Assembly (NCBI RefSeq): GCF_018687715.1
Contig: NC_056757.1
Coordinates: forward strand, 30,795,501-30,859,500
Direction of reading: 5' to 3'
Length of the DNA: 64,000 nt
Origin: Carya illinoinensis
Taxonomy: Eukaryota > Streptophyta > Magnoliopsida > Fagales > Juglandaceae
The position numbers and the translations under genes are program-made. The stretch's first letter is position 1. Every line of letters starts with the position of its first letter. The notes below the pieces were generated by a model, which saw nothing but the letters and a program-made list of their open reading frames with translations, made no database searches and was not told the origin of the DNA. Of the stretch, positions 52,545-64,000 are shown piece by piece.

Positions 52545-53017
52545 ATAATACAGACAGCAAGGAGGTCAATCTTACAATTATGCATCGAGCTTTTGTTTTA
52601 ACTTGTTGAGAGTTGGACCGTACTGTCTGTCCTTCCAGTTGATGTAGATAAAAAGTGGTAATCGAGAAGTTGCAGATTATGTAGACAGTTTGTTTGAAAA
52701 ACAGAGTTTTTTCAATAGCTTATAAATAAGACATATAAATGTCCATTTTATCATGTTTGTGTACAAAGAAAGACGCAACCTGCCATAGTCCTTTCTATTT
52801 GCTTCTGAGATCAACCGGATGATGTAGAAGATACAGAAAAGAGACCTTAAATTCCTGGTTTTTGTCACCCCCAAGTAAACAAACATTTACAGTGACCCAT
52901 TCATGCACATGGATCACAAAATATGTGGGTTCGTGCATTTTGGTCACACATCAAACTAGTAGTGATTTACTATGTTTCTTCAAACATGTAATTATATGCT
53001 GTACATGAGATTAAAAA

Positions 53018-55042
53018 TTACATGGAGTGTTCAGCAGGCTGGGACTGGTAATTGCGTCTCCTCAGTTGAGACTCAGGTGTAGGCTGCTGTAAAAATATTC
53101 TTGTTGGGATCATTTGGATCAACGTATCTGCAAAATTACCAATAGATATTAAACCAGTTATCCCTATACGTATTCACCTTGACTAGAAAACTAAAATACA
53201 CGAGAAAGACTTTTCACGTACGCATGTCTCATCATTTTGTCAACAGGAGTTTGCGTGGCTTGCAGAGGATCCATTCGAGGCTCTGCCGCGGAATTAGAAT
53301 GTTGATTATATTGTCTCACTGAAGATATCAAGTTGAAAAAGAGTGGAACAAAGGTTCCACAGCCCCCTTCCTTGAATAAAATCTTGAAGGAGTGAGTGGA
53401 GTAAAGTGCCCTGTTCTGGTTTTCTGGAACTACCTGATAAGTTATAGAGATAGTGAGGATCCTGGAAATGGAGAAGAAGATATATCCAACACTCACAGAA
53501 CTCTCACTGGCTACTTACAGGTTCTACATGACCAGAAATATTGTTGCAGGAAAATATTGGTTGATTGAATTTTTCACCGTGAACGTAAAGCTGCAAATTG
53601 GAACCATCAATTACTTCAGATGTTGATACATGGTTGCACATGAATAACGCCCAAAACATCAAATTACAGCCCAAATAGCATTTCAAACTCAATAGAGATT
53701 CCGCAATTTCGCACCATTCATAACAAATGAAAATCAAAAAGTAATTTAAACAAGAGCAATCTAACTGAATCAACTCCCAGAGGTAAAAGCCATACAATAG
53801 AATGACTTTTTCAACTCTTTGAAATTCTCAACATTATAACTTTTTCAAATTCTCACACAAAATATAATAAACAATTCAACTATTTCAAATTCTAAAATAA
53901 AAATAATATTATAATAATATTTTATTCAACTTTCGTTTCAACTCACTATCTAAACCGCAGTTGAAAATATCAACAACAAAAAAAAAATCAAAGAGGTCAT
54001 TAGGTGCATGGCAACTTCTTTAACATAACTTATTTGCAGATAGAAACAGAGTACACATGTACAATAAGAAGTACATCCCAGGGGCATATCAAACGCAGTA
54101 AAGTTCCCAACAGGCTTATTTGCAACAAAGACCATGCGTATGTTAGACAAGTAGATTGTTCCCTTTGTTTTAAGGTGACCTCCATTAAATCTGGTAATTC
54201 AAGTGTCGAGTAAATTTAAAACTAGAGAACAAAAAACACCATGAAACTCCATCAGCATCAAACTTAATTAAGAGAAAAGGACCCTGAAACACGTGTGTGC
54301 TTTTAACGCTTTAGGCAGCAATGCATAACACAATCAATTGTTCTTTGGCAGCATTGGTGTTATTCTATCGTGGATTCCAGTGCTCTTTTGGATTTTCGAC
54401 AGCAACCTCTTGAGAGGATACAGGGTGTACCCAATATGTTCTTGTTTATTTTTGCTTCAAGAAATTTCTTATTGCTTATCAAAGAATTATATATATATAT
54501 ATATATATATGTATACATATTTAACAGCAACAGCATTTATAGCTGTGAATTGTGATGACCTTAGTGAGTTGCATTGCGATCTTTAAAATTTGATGAATAA
54601 CATTCACTGGACATCTTCCAGAATAGTTTTCCAATTGGCAGCAGAACAGAGTCCAATGCCGCGCTGAAGCTTTTAAGGACACGTACAATCCAAACACCAC
54701 CACAGAATGCACGGTCTTAAACTTACATTTCTCGTTTCCAAATTCAAAGAATCCTCATGAGTCCTACTTTAACACGCCAAAAAGAAATCAATTCCCTTCT
54801 CAGTAATCCAATCGAGAACCGACGAATAAAGAAGGAAAAGGAAATTTAGGAAATTTTTAATTATACAAACTAAGAATATACACAATAGTAGTGGGAGAAG
54901 GAGGAGGAGGAGCAAAAGAAGAAGAAGCTGACCCGGGGATCTTATCGACCTCGAATTCGACGCCGTCCCTAGCCAAGACGAACAACTCGTTGACGAAAGG
55001 AACGGGCATCCCATTAGGAAACAGCTGCGGGTTGAGAGCCAT
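53018..55042 (-). CDS. WBP2-like GRAM-domain protein (UPF0664 type), with two apparent lesions
   Basis: Conserved eukaryotic protein with a GRAM/PH-like domain, related to WW-domain-binding protein 2; the function in plants is unknown to me. Exons: 54933-55042, 54079-54190, 53519-53590, 53222-53433 and 53018-53127. Blocks include MALNPQLFPNGMPVPFVNE, LSNIRMVFVANKPVGNFTAF, YVHGEKFNQPIFSCNN, FKILFKEGGCGTFVPLFFNL and TPVDKMMRHAYVDPNDP. Two oddities: the exon 2/3 junction that keeps the frame would need a donor reading CTG|GGATGT instead of GT, and exon 5 has one extra A near 53100 compared with the family, ending the frame at a TGA at 53073 instead of 53018. The GRAM domain is otherwise intact, so this may be a working gene with a shortened tail, an early pseudogene, or an assembly-error case. 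Confidence 0.82.
53805..53955. repeat. AT-rich MITE-like copy in the WBP2-like gene intron
   Basis: Shares the ttcaaattct, aaaatataataaacaattc, and ttcaactcactatctaaacc segments with the copy at about 39540-39700 and, in reverse orientation, with 11320-11460. It lies in intron 2 of the gene, about 120 bp past exon 2. Confidence 0.5.
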
Positions 55043-55044
55043 TG

Positions 55045-56290
55045 ATCAAAGCGAAGAAAACCACGAACGCTGCCAACTAACTATTGCAGGAGAAGTAGAG
55101 GAATCGGCTACGTTCCATCCTTGCCGCCAACTGAGTTTTGCGAACACGTGCTTGAACACAAGGCCCACCCGCACGAGGGTAATCCTCCTTGGATGTCCAT
55201 ATTTCACGCTAATAAAAAACTATTTTTTTATTTTAAATTTGATTTTCTGTTAATGATAATTATTATTAATATGAGAAATTTAGATACACCGGAACATAAT
55301 TATTGGGTTTTGTAAAATCTCTAATATAGACTATTTTCTCGATGCTTCATTTGTCTTCATATATGAGATGTAATGAGTTAAGATTAAATTTAAAAATAAA
55401 ATAAAATATTAATAGAATATATTATTTTTATATTATTTTTATATTAAAATTTAAAAAAAAATTGAATTGTTTATTTTATTTTATAAGAAAATTTTAAAAA
55501 AATTGTAATAATTAAATAAGATGAGATAAGATATTTTGTAAAAATAAACAATTATTTTTGACACAATTTCCTCTCCTTTTTCCATGCAAATCTCCTTCAC
55601 ACGTGTCCTTTTCCTTTCCTTTATCTCTGTTTCCGTCGGTTATCTGTCTTCTCCACGCGGTGGGGACTGGAGGTTATGGGTGAGACTAGAGCGTCGACCT
55701 ATGCAAGAGGGTCGTGAAGGAGGTCTTGCAGAAGTGACACGGTATTTACAAGTACACCAAGAAACACAAGATTGTTCGCCTATACTCATTTGGCTGAACG
55801 CTAATCAAGCTTAACTCATTAAAATAAAGGCTTAATTATGACAGTAAAAACACGTTCAATTAGTAAATGATACAATTCGATTATTTTTTCAAATTCACAG
55901 AAATGATGGTGAAAACCATTTCCTTCGATGCATCAAGCAAAGATCAGAAGATGGCAAGGGTCATCTTTATGAGTGATGTTTGTCTACTTGAAGCATACTT
56001 CTTTCTTTTATTCCACCTCAGATATAATGTGTAATTTTCTTTTTCTTGTTTGTTTGTAGGCACTACCAAGACAAGTAAAAGCAATGGGCTGGGAAATACA
56101 GCACACATGGAAGGTCCCAGTGATCTATAAAAGACTCTTTTTATGTCACTATCAAATTCATGCAATGTAGCAATCAGGGTAGGGTAAATACAGGATAGAC
56201 AACGGATCAAGTTGTGGTGATTGCAACCTTATGCTGATCAAAGCAAATTTGTCTAATGCACAAAAGCATACATATGCCACCCCACCTACA
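55045..56290. other. Intergenic DNA between the WBP2-like gene and AKR2
   Basis: A site II-like GGCCCA at 55162-55167 lies in the probable WBP2-like promoter. An AT-rich MITE-like copy occupies about 55370-55540. Around 55700-55800 a plus-strand frame reads VVKEVLQK, a stop, then KYTKKHKIVRLYSFG, which may be a decayed gene piece that I cannot name. Nothing else is recognised. Confidence 0.4.
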
Positions 56291-56294
56291 AAAG

Positions 56295-59200
56295 TTACAG
56301 GAAGGCATCCTTCTCGAGCAGCTTCAGCACGTCTTGTTGGTTGTTTAACTTTGCAACATCAATGGGAGTCTTTCCATCCATGTTCTGAAGTGTACTGCAG
56401 AGAGCAGAGGAAAAATAAAATAAAATTTTTGGACTGCCGATCCAAAAATAAGAAGTAACAAGAAATCAGTCTGTCAATGATGGAAAACATTAGTAAGTTT
56501 TTGACTTACACGGCGGCACCATTCTCCAGCAGTAATGCCACACACTCCTTCCTTCCATAACCAGCAGCATAATGAAGTGCAGTATTTTTATTCTTGTCCA
56601 ATGCGTCCACTGTTGCTCCAGCTTCGAGAAGGACCTGAGCACACTTCACCTAAAAGGAATTCAAGAGCAACTGCTCAGATTTGGCCAATTTCTTGTAAAA
56701 AAAAAATTCGAAAGCCCATTTCACCTCCCCTATTTATCATGAGAGCAAGGTCAGCATCCCGGTCACTTCACCTCATTTATACTGCCATTACAACTAACGC
56801 AGTGTAAATAGTGAAGAAGTTTTACAATGAGCACCTAACCCCAAGCCAATTACAGCAGGTTTTGCTTCGACTCGTTGGATGAGCTCGCAACAAGGGTGTG
56901 CCCTGCTTCGATACATAAGCAAACAAAATGAAGCACATAGCTTTTCTGTCATGGTTGCAACAGTTACAAACCATCGTCAACTACCAAACACTGCTACAGA
57001 TGGTTAGATAAAGTGCTGATTAGTATAAGCTACTAATGCTGTGATTGCTGTTTCAGTCTGAATGGCAATAACTTGAGAATAAAGTCCATTAAGTCAGCCA
57101 AATAATTAATGCACGAGTCAAAATCACACCAGTTGGGGTTGGGTTGGTTAGGAAACCCAATCAGTTCCACCTCATGGTAAATCCTAATAAAAACTCAGAA
57201 TACTTGTGTAAGGTAGAACAAATCACAATCCTGCAGAATCTGATTCCATGAAATAGGATGTCAGAGATAAATCTCAATCCATTGCTCAACAAGTCCAAGT
57301 ATTTGGTCAGAACCTTAGTTCACTGTTTGGTAAAACGAGAAATCCCATTTTTCCATTCATGTGTTTTTTTAAGTATATATCTAAAAACTATTATAATTAC
57401 ACCAAATGAAATTGCACACACCTCATAAGAAAAAATATGAAACCAAAGGCACTTGTGACAATATCATCAGGACAAACGACAGAAACAGAACATTGAAGCA
57501 AGTCTGTAATTCCTGACAATATAAAGGAGTATTTTAAAATGCAGGTTCCAGAAACCAAGTCAACTTCTAGCACGATGTCAACTCACTTGACTTTGGCCCA
57601 AAATCAGAGCCTTTTCAGGAATGCTACGGTAGAGTATCGCCTTTTCTCTTCTCTTTTATTTCCATTTTTTGATTTTAGGATTCCACAGAATCTTCATTCC
57701 AAATATCAAGCAGGTACAGGATTCTTGAAATTTACTCATAATCAACTCCCAATTTAGCCATTCCTCATATCAAAACAGTCTAACCATTCTACCTGCTAAG
57801 GCTTTAAAAAGCCCCTTGTCCTAAGATATTTAATAATTTTTTTAAATATGGAAGAGGTCTTACTCATGGAAAAGAAAGGAAATGGTAAGAAAACTTGTGA
57901 ACAATGACATACCTCACCATATCCGCATGCAAAATGCAATGCTGTCCTTCCCTCCGAATCTTCTTCATCCTTGTCAGCACCGGAGGCTATTGCTTTTTTC
58001 AAACCCTATTTGATATACAGAAGGAAGACTTCAATTCTAGCAAATCTGCTAAAATGAATTACCTATAGAAAACAATCTCCTGCATCTTTCTCAGGCAATT
58101 CAACACAGACAAGGCATCCGATGTAGGATGCTTAATTTTCTTAAAACAGATTGCAATTTCTATCTCAAAACCGATCCTTGTTCCCCATTAAAATGGGGAT
58201 AGAGGTAAGGATGAGTTTATATTTAAACTTAACTAAATGAAAAAATTGCTTGATTGAGTTCAGTTGAGTTGTACAACTCCTTGCAAGGGAGATGCATTGC
58301 AAAAGAGATAAACTATTTTTTTAGACAATCCCCACACCAGTAGTCAAATTTTAAAACATTTTTTTTAACTCTTCACAACCACACTCAATCACACTTCCAA
58401 ACCACACTGACCAACCAAACAGCACCTGAAAGGTATATGAGAAATGGGAGTGTCATACCTCTACATCACCAACACTAGCAGTGTGATGAACAATTGACTC
58501 ATCCTCATTACCCGGATCTTCAGGTTCATCAGGCACAGAATTTTCAGCTGAAGTAGTTGCATCTCCTGCAGCTGCAAGACCCATAGCTTCACCTAACTTC
58601 TGTAGAACGTCTTTATCATTCCAGTACCTGCAATACCAGAATTTTACCCTCTCTAAAGAATGAAAGCTTAGGGTCAACCGAATCCAACCACCATACCATA
58701 CAGCAAGTCCAAAATATTATAGCACAAACATTTAATTATACAATGACATCTTAATATTTCCAACCTCATCATGGCAGCGGGACCACCATTCTCTATCTCT
58801 TCTAAAATAGGCTTCAGAGATGGATCTTCTTTGATGCGCACCATTCGTTCCTCAAGTTGGTCTTTGTTTGTCGGATTTGAAAAACTTTCAAGCACATTAG
58901 ACATTGATGGATCCTAAGAAGAGATAAGACTTAACATCTGACAGATGACACTTTTAGGAATAACTTATAAAATACAATAAATACCTGCATTAATGAATTA
59001 CCAAGGCGCTCAGCCATGGTCATAAATTGGGGATTCTGCATAACCTGTTGCATGGTGTTGTAATATTGTTGAGTATCAAACTGTGGGAAACCATCTTCAA
59101 CGGATGCACCCTGAAAAGTCTTCTGGAGTTGCTCCGCCATCTGGTTGAATGAAGGATCTTTTGATATCTGTTCAGCTAATTCCTTAATGCTTGGATCCTG

Positions 59201-60472
59201 TGTATTTCACGCATTGGATATTTCTAAGCAAAAAGAGGGGACTTAAATAGATGTTGAAATTTAAGATCAAGTTTAAGGTCAGAGAAGAAATGGGGGCGGG
59301 CAGAAGAAGAATCAAATGTTATATCCATATGGCTCTTACACCATTTCACGAGAGAAACCACCTTTAACTTGTAGAACCCTTCCAATTTCCAAAATTCTAG
59401 AATTCTGGTGCTTATCAGATTCAAAAAGTGATTTTAAAGGCGATACTTTTTCCTTGGCACTCAATCCATATTTTCAACCATCTGAACACACCAGGGTTCC
59501 CTAGAGTGGTTGTACTTTCAGGTGGCCACGTGTCATTCTAAGTGCAGGTATCTTATCAATGTATATGGTGCACAAAAGCAGGCCAACACCCAACACTATA
59601 TTTAGGTGAGTTGGCTCATAAAGTCTAGCTTGGAATTTTAATATATGAACTTTAAAACTTGTCGATAGAAAAGATTTCAACACACACACACCCATATGGA
59701 TACAAAACAAATGTACGCATGCCCTTAGACAGCCATCCCTAAATTACACATTCAATAGTAATAAAATTAATATTTACAAAATCGAATGAGAGCTTATTAA
59801 CAAGATAGATAACAAATAATCTGCAAAAATTCCTTCACTCACTTAAAATTACAGACAGATCCTCTTTCCAACAAATACAATAATCAAACTAGCGATAAAT
59901 ACAGAATTGCATCCGTCAAAAATCAATTGAACACCATAATCAGAGAATGAAAACATAAAGATTATCAAATGCAACAATAATTCCTAGCTGCGGGACCTTC
60001 ATGAATCCACGAGTAAAATAAACCATTCAAATAGAACTGACTATCAAGGGCAATAAGAGATACTGTACATTGAGCAGGCCAGTCATGGCTGAAAAATCGA
60101 AAGGATTGTCAGGAATCCCAGCTCCTGGCGGAGAAGTAGGCCCTCTTTGTCCCGTCTGTGACTCCCCGGAGGATGTCTCAGTTTTGGTATTTTTTTTATC
60201 TGCTGAACCTGCCCTTTCATCTAAGTCACAAAAGACATATGTAAGAGCACTAAACACCTTAAAGCAGTTATCATTTTACATCTATCAAAAGAATCTAAAA
60301 TCAAATTACTCATAAAAAACATCATTACTACGGATAACCCAAGGAAATCCAGCAAACCTTGAATCCCAAAGCACTCGAAAACGAATTTATAAAACACAAA
60401 ATGAAATACAAAAGGCATAAGTAAAAGCAGCAGCTCACTAGCAGGAAGATCCTTGGAAGACTTTGAGGCCAT
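56295..60472 (-). CDS. AKR2: Ankyrin repeat protein 2, chloroplast outer-envelope targeting factor
   Basis: Cytosolic chaperone that binds nascent chloroplast outer-envelope membrane proteins and delivers them to the chloroplast surface. Eight exons join in frame: 60439-60472, 60069-60220, 58985-59197, 58765-58913, 58459-58627, 57913-58005, 56510-56649 and 56295-56394, giving 349 residues, matching AKR2A/B. Order: a Ser/Thr/Lys-rich N-terminus with a [12 protein letters not shown] block; an STI1-like helical region with [28 protein letters not shown] and [14 protein letters not shown]; the acidic [20 protein letters not shown] linker; and C-terminal ankyrin repeats ([30 protein letters not shown]). 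It ends LLEKDAFL as in the family. The start is the first ATG in frame. Introns are GT-AG; the sixth (57912-56650) is about 1.3 kb and empty. Confidence 0.95.
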
Positions 60473-60686
60473 CGGGGCAGAGGAAAGAAAACGGAGATGT
60501 AACTTAAGATCCTCTTGAATCCTTGAATCTCTATCCAAATTCCCAAATTCCAAAACCCTATAGAAGACCCGAGGGAGTTGCTCAATGCGCACCACCAGCA
60601 CCAGCACAGTAATGCACCGCACCGATTATCTTATTATCATATACAGCTACACAACCCAAGACAAGCCGAGCCGAAGAGCACTTTCA

Positions 60687-60800
60687 TGGGCCATCCCAAT
60701 CTTCATCATTTTGATTGTAGTCGCCTTTGGGCTTTCTTCTAGATAGCATCAGCGGCTGACCAAATAAAGGGCTCTCTTATGTCCACCAAGATTGGGCCCA
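60687..60800. promoter_or_regulatory. Site II boxes upstream of AKR2
   Basis: TGGGCC at 60687-60692, TGGGCT at 60728-60733 and overlapping TGGGCC/GGCCCA at 60793-60800, about 215-330 bp upstream of the AKR2 start codon. This is the same motif class as in the NDUFA2/RPL10 promoter. Confidence 0.55.
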
Positions 60801-60829
60801 AGGCTTGTTGGGCAAGAACTGGCAACGTA

Positions 60830-62300
60830 TTATTGGACTAGAGAGAAAATAATTCATCATTCACATAATTATAATTTAAAATAATAATATTTAATGTGTA
60901 ACATTCAAATTTTTAAATTTAATTTTTAAATTAAATTATGATATATAAACATTTTATCGGGTGTATTATCCGAACAGACTTTTAAATAGAAGTTTTCTAT
61001 TCTTAATCATATACATTTATATTTGAGCGGGAAAAAAAATAAAGAATCAAGATAATTAAGATTGAGTAACATCAAGAAGAAAGCTAAGAAAATAGAGGAG
61101 AGATTTTCATAATTTAGTTCTAATATCAAATTGAAAAAAATTGAAAAATATATATATATATATATAAACGAGCTTGTATGATTGTTGTATTACAATTATG
61201 CATATAAATAATGACTTAAGAATAATACCAAAAATATAAATTATAATTTGAGATATTAAAAATATTAGATAAATGAAATTTGGAGTCGAAAAGTGTACAA
61301 ATGTCTCGTAATTTTTTTAAAAAATAATAACTAAATACAAGACTCACATAAAAGAACCGACATTTTAATAATGAATTCCATGCTTTATTTTTTTGCGTGT
61401 GTGGACCACACGTTTTTAAAAGAGCTTTGTTATGTACAATTAAAACTTGTATACTAATTTACGTATCAATGCTAATGACTTTATATTCAAAATTTAAATT
61501 GATATTATTTTTAATAAAATTTATTTTTTAACTAATCACATTATATAGATATATATATATATTGTCTGCAGAATTTCTTATAATTAGATTTTTCATTTCA
61601 AAATATAATGAGCATGTTCACTGGGGGCACGTCAATCGATTCACAGGGTTGACTCGTGATTAAAAAGGTGAAATAAAATAAATCCCAAGCATTTCCCAAA
61701 AATGTAAAATCATTGAAAAAAGTAAAGTAGTTGAAGGGAATCATCCAATTGCTAGGCTGCTAGCTGCAAGATCCTGATTTCCGCTTCAAATTCATATAAA
61801 AAAAAGAAGTTAGTGACGAAAGTCGAAAGTAAAGGTCAGGTAAATCAAGGCTCGATTTTGATGTACAAATTATTTTATTTAAGTTTCTTGAACACGAAGT
61901 TGTGAAGAGGAAATAAACTGGGTTGGTCGACACTGCAAGAGACATCTTCCAAATTCCATTAATGGTGGAGGTCATGTGGAAATGAAGGAAAATATGAAGG
62001 AATAATGGAAGTGATCAACGAGGAAATCTGACTAACGTACAGGTGTTAAAAAGGATATTAGGGTTAACCCCATCTTCACTGCACGTCTCTATTTATTTAT
62101 TTATTATTATTATTATTTTTTTTTTATGTGTGTATTTATCTGACTAACATGCATGCTAACATGCTGATTGCTCTGCAAGACGGCAAAGGAAGGATTATAT
62201 ATGAAATCAGCCATATAAAAAAACGAAGCACTTTTCCCGGTTAAAAAGCAGAATATAAGTCCCATCTATGACACTTTTTGCGTCGAAATACGTTATTGTT
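60830..62300. other. AT-rich intergenic DNA between AKR2 and the transporter gene
   Basis: No gene recognised. It contains (TA)n at about 61149-61166, AT-rich MITE-like DNA (about 61470-61570, with ctaatcacattatatag) and an (ATT)n/(T)n stretch near 62095-62125. A TATAAAG at 62307-62313 lies 79 bp before the transporter ATG and is its likely TATA box. Confidence 0.5.
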
Positions 62301-62391
62301 TTGTGTTATAAAGAGTCTCTATACTGTTCTGTACGTTGTCTCCATCGGCTTGAACTTTGGCATCTTTATGCGATTTGCCAAGTTTACGTAA

Positions 62392-64000
62392 ATGGAGAAG
62401 GAGAGGAAATCATCGACTGTAGCAGTGTCTGATGTTGGAGCATGGGCTATGAACATTATAAGCTCTGTAGGGATTATCATGGCCAACAAGCAGCTTCTGT
62501 CCTCTTCTGGTTTTGCTTTCACCTTCGGTCAGTTCCTTTTTTCTTTTCTTCTTTTGTGTTGTTTCTTTCCCATTTGCCTTTGAAATTGATTTACATATAG
62601 TAAACATTCTATTTACCTGCTACAATTTGGGATCATGAAATACAGCCTGCAATTATGCTAATGGGTTTCAAATTCAGAAGCTAGTTGAGGGTTTGGGACA
62701 GAGCTGTGGATAATGTCCAAGAACATTCCACTTTATCGCAATCACTTCCTGTAAAAACTGACCCTTGTCTATGCTTTGCACTCTACAGCAACAATTTTAA
62801 CTGGCTTCCACTTTTCTGTGACTGCGTTGGTTGGTTGGTTGTCTAATGCTGCCGGTTGTTCTGCATCATCAAAGCACATCCCGATGTGGGAGCTTCTTTG
62901 GTTTTCAATTATTGCCAACACATCAATCGCAGGAATGAACTTCAGCCTCATGTTGAACTCTGTTGGATTTTACCAGGCACGCATTTCTTAACAAGTTTTT
63001 TTACCCATTTTTCTTGTGGGCAATTAAGTTTGCGTACTTGCCTTACGATTGATCTTTTCTATTTTTTGCTGATCTGGTGCAGATTTCAAAATTAAGTATG
63101 ATTCCTGTGGTTTGTGTGATGGAATGGATTATTCATGGCAAACGGTATTCAAAGGAAGTCAAGATGGCTGTTGCAGTTGTTGTTGTTGGGGTGGGCATCT
63201 GTACAGTAACAGATGTGAAAGTTAATGCCAAAGGTTTTCTCTGTTCCTGTGTTGGAGTTATATGTTCATCCTTACAACAAATTGTGAGTATTACCCAAAT
63301 TTTGGCTTAGTTTTCTTTGATGTTACTCTAGTCATGAATTAGGCGAAACAACCTTCAGAGGATGATACTAATACCGGCATACGATGAATATGCTTATGCG
63401 TCTTGTTCATTACATGCTGTGTGAAAAATGGACAATGTTCCTACTGCACTTTGCAATGATTGTGAGAGCTTAAGATTTCAGTTTTCACAAGTTTGGATTT
63501 GTGGAGACTGGGAACATTTCTTTGTTGTAAAAATTTCTTGTATCAGGTTGTTTTACAGCAATACCTCCAAGCATTAATCTTTGATTGTAATTGATTAATT
63601 ATCTTTTGGAACAGTCCATTGGTTCCTTACAGAAGAAGTACTCAGTAGGCTCTTTTGAATTGCTAAGCAAGACAGCTCCATTACAAGCTCTCTCCCTTCT
63701 TGTTGTTGGTCCAGTAATCGATTATTACCTTACAGGAAAACTTCTATCAAATTACAAGCTGTCTTCTGGTGCATTTGTAAGTGCAACCTTTTTTTATATG
63801 CACTTAGTTTATAAAAAAAGAGTTGTTACTGATCTTTAGAATATCTGTGCAGTTTTTCATACTACTCTCTTGCTCTCTGGCTGTATTCTGCAATATGAGT
63901 CAGTATCTCTGCATTGGACGCTTCTCTGCCGTCTCCTTCAATGTTTTAGGTCACATGAAAACAGTATGTGTCCTGTCATTGGGGTGGATACTCTTTGATT
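62392..64000 (+). CDS. Nucleotide-sugar transporter, URGT-like (UDP-rhamnose/UDP-galactose), partial at window end
   Basis: Golgi membrane antiporter of the NST-KT family, expected to bring UDP-rhamnose/UDP-galactose into the lumen for wall polysaccharide synthesis. Exons: 62392-62527, 62789-62976, 63083-63283, 63615-63776 and 63853 to beyond 64000. About 245 residues are present; the C-terminal ~100 are missing. Family blocks: [99 protein letters not shown] and [20 protein letters not shown]. These match URGT rather than UXT-type transporters, and the K-T motif is present (GHMKT). The second intron starts with GC (CAG|GCACGC) instead of GT, and reading through it hits a stop at once. Confidence 0.93.

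Noticed and set aside
55584..55814. 76-residue frame with an apparent signal-like N-terminus, and an overlapping KYTKKHKIVRLYSFG frame
   Set aside because: The first has no family features; the second is broken by stops and I cannot assign it to a family, so it is mentioned only in the intergenic entry.

Overview
This window is nuclear DNA from a flowering plant. It is AT-rich, its genes are broken by GT-AG introns, it is full of small transposons, and it encodes plant-only proteins such as a chloroplast GAPDH, an RBOH oxidase and a xyloglucan endotransglucosylase. The protein sequences and the mix of AT-rich MITEs and SINEs suggest a woody eudicot, possibly Fagales (walnut/pecan-like). That placement is inference only. 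Exon boundaries below were read by eye from splice consensus, reading-frame continuity and family conservation.

Layout: 0.5-4.8 kb (-) RBOHD-like NADPH oxidase; 5-12 kb AT-rich gene-poor DNA; 12.4-14.9 kb (+) XTH; 15.8-19.1 kb (-) chloroplast GAPA; 21.2-24.9 kb (+) phosphatidylinositol synthase; 26.4-31.8 kb a decayed Ty1/copia element with a hAT-type element nested in gag; 32.4-37.6 kb (-) plant homologue of heparan-alpha-glucosaminide N-acetyltransferase; 40.2-41.0 kb a Mutator-like non-autonomous element; 41.2-43.1 kb (-) complex I subunit NDUFA2/B8, divergent from 44.6-45.3 kb (+) ribosomal protein L10; 48.7-52.5 kb (+) organellar RAD52-like protein; 53.0-55.0 kb (-) WBP2-like GRAM-domain gene with two lesions; 56.3-60.5 kb (-) ankyrin protein AKR2; 62.4 kb to the right edge (+) a UDP-rhamnose/galactose-type Golgi transporter, cut by the window end.

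The genes are ordinary housekeeping, metabolic and signalling genes; I see no operon-like or clustered pathway. The main gene-to-gene relationship is the short head-to-head promoter shared by NDUFA2 and RPL10, which carries four site II (TGGGCC/T) boxes plus a telo-box. Site II clusters also lie upstream of the PI synthase and AKR2 genes.

No unknown multi-gene system is visible. The most informative observations are structural: the nested hAT-in-copia insertion with intact target-site duplications, a copia 3' LTR that duplicates its own polypurine junction, GA/CT microsatellites expanded inside two different DNA-transposon-like elements, a GC-AG intron, and a gene with an abnormal splice donor plus a one-base frameshift.
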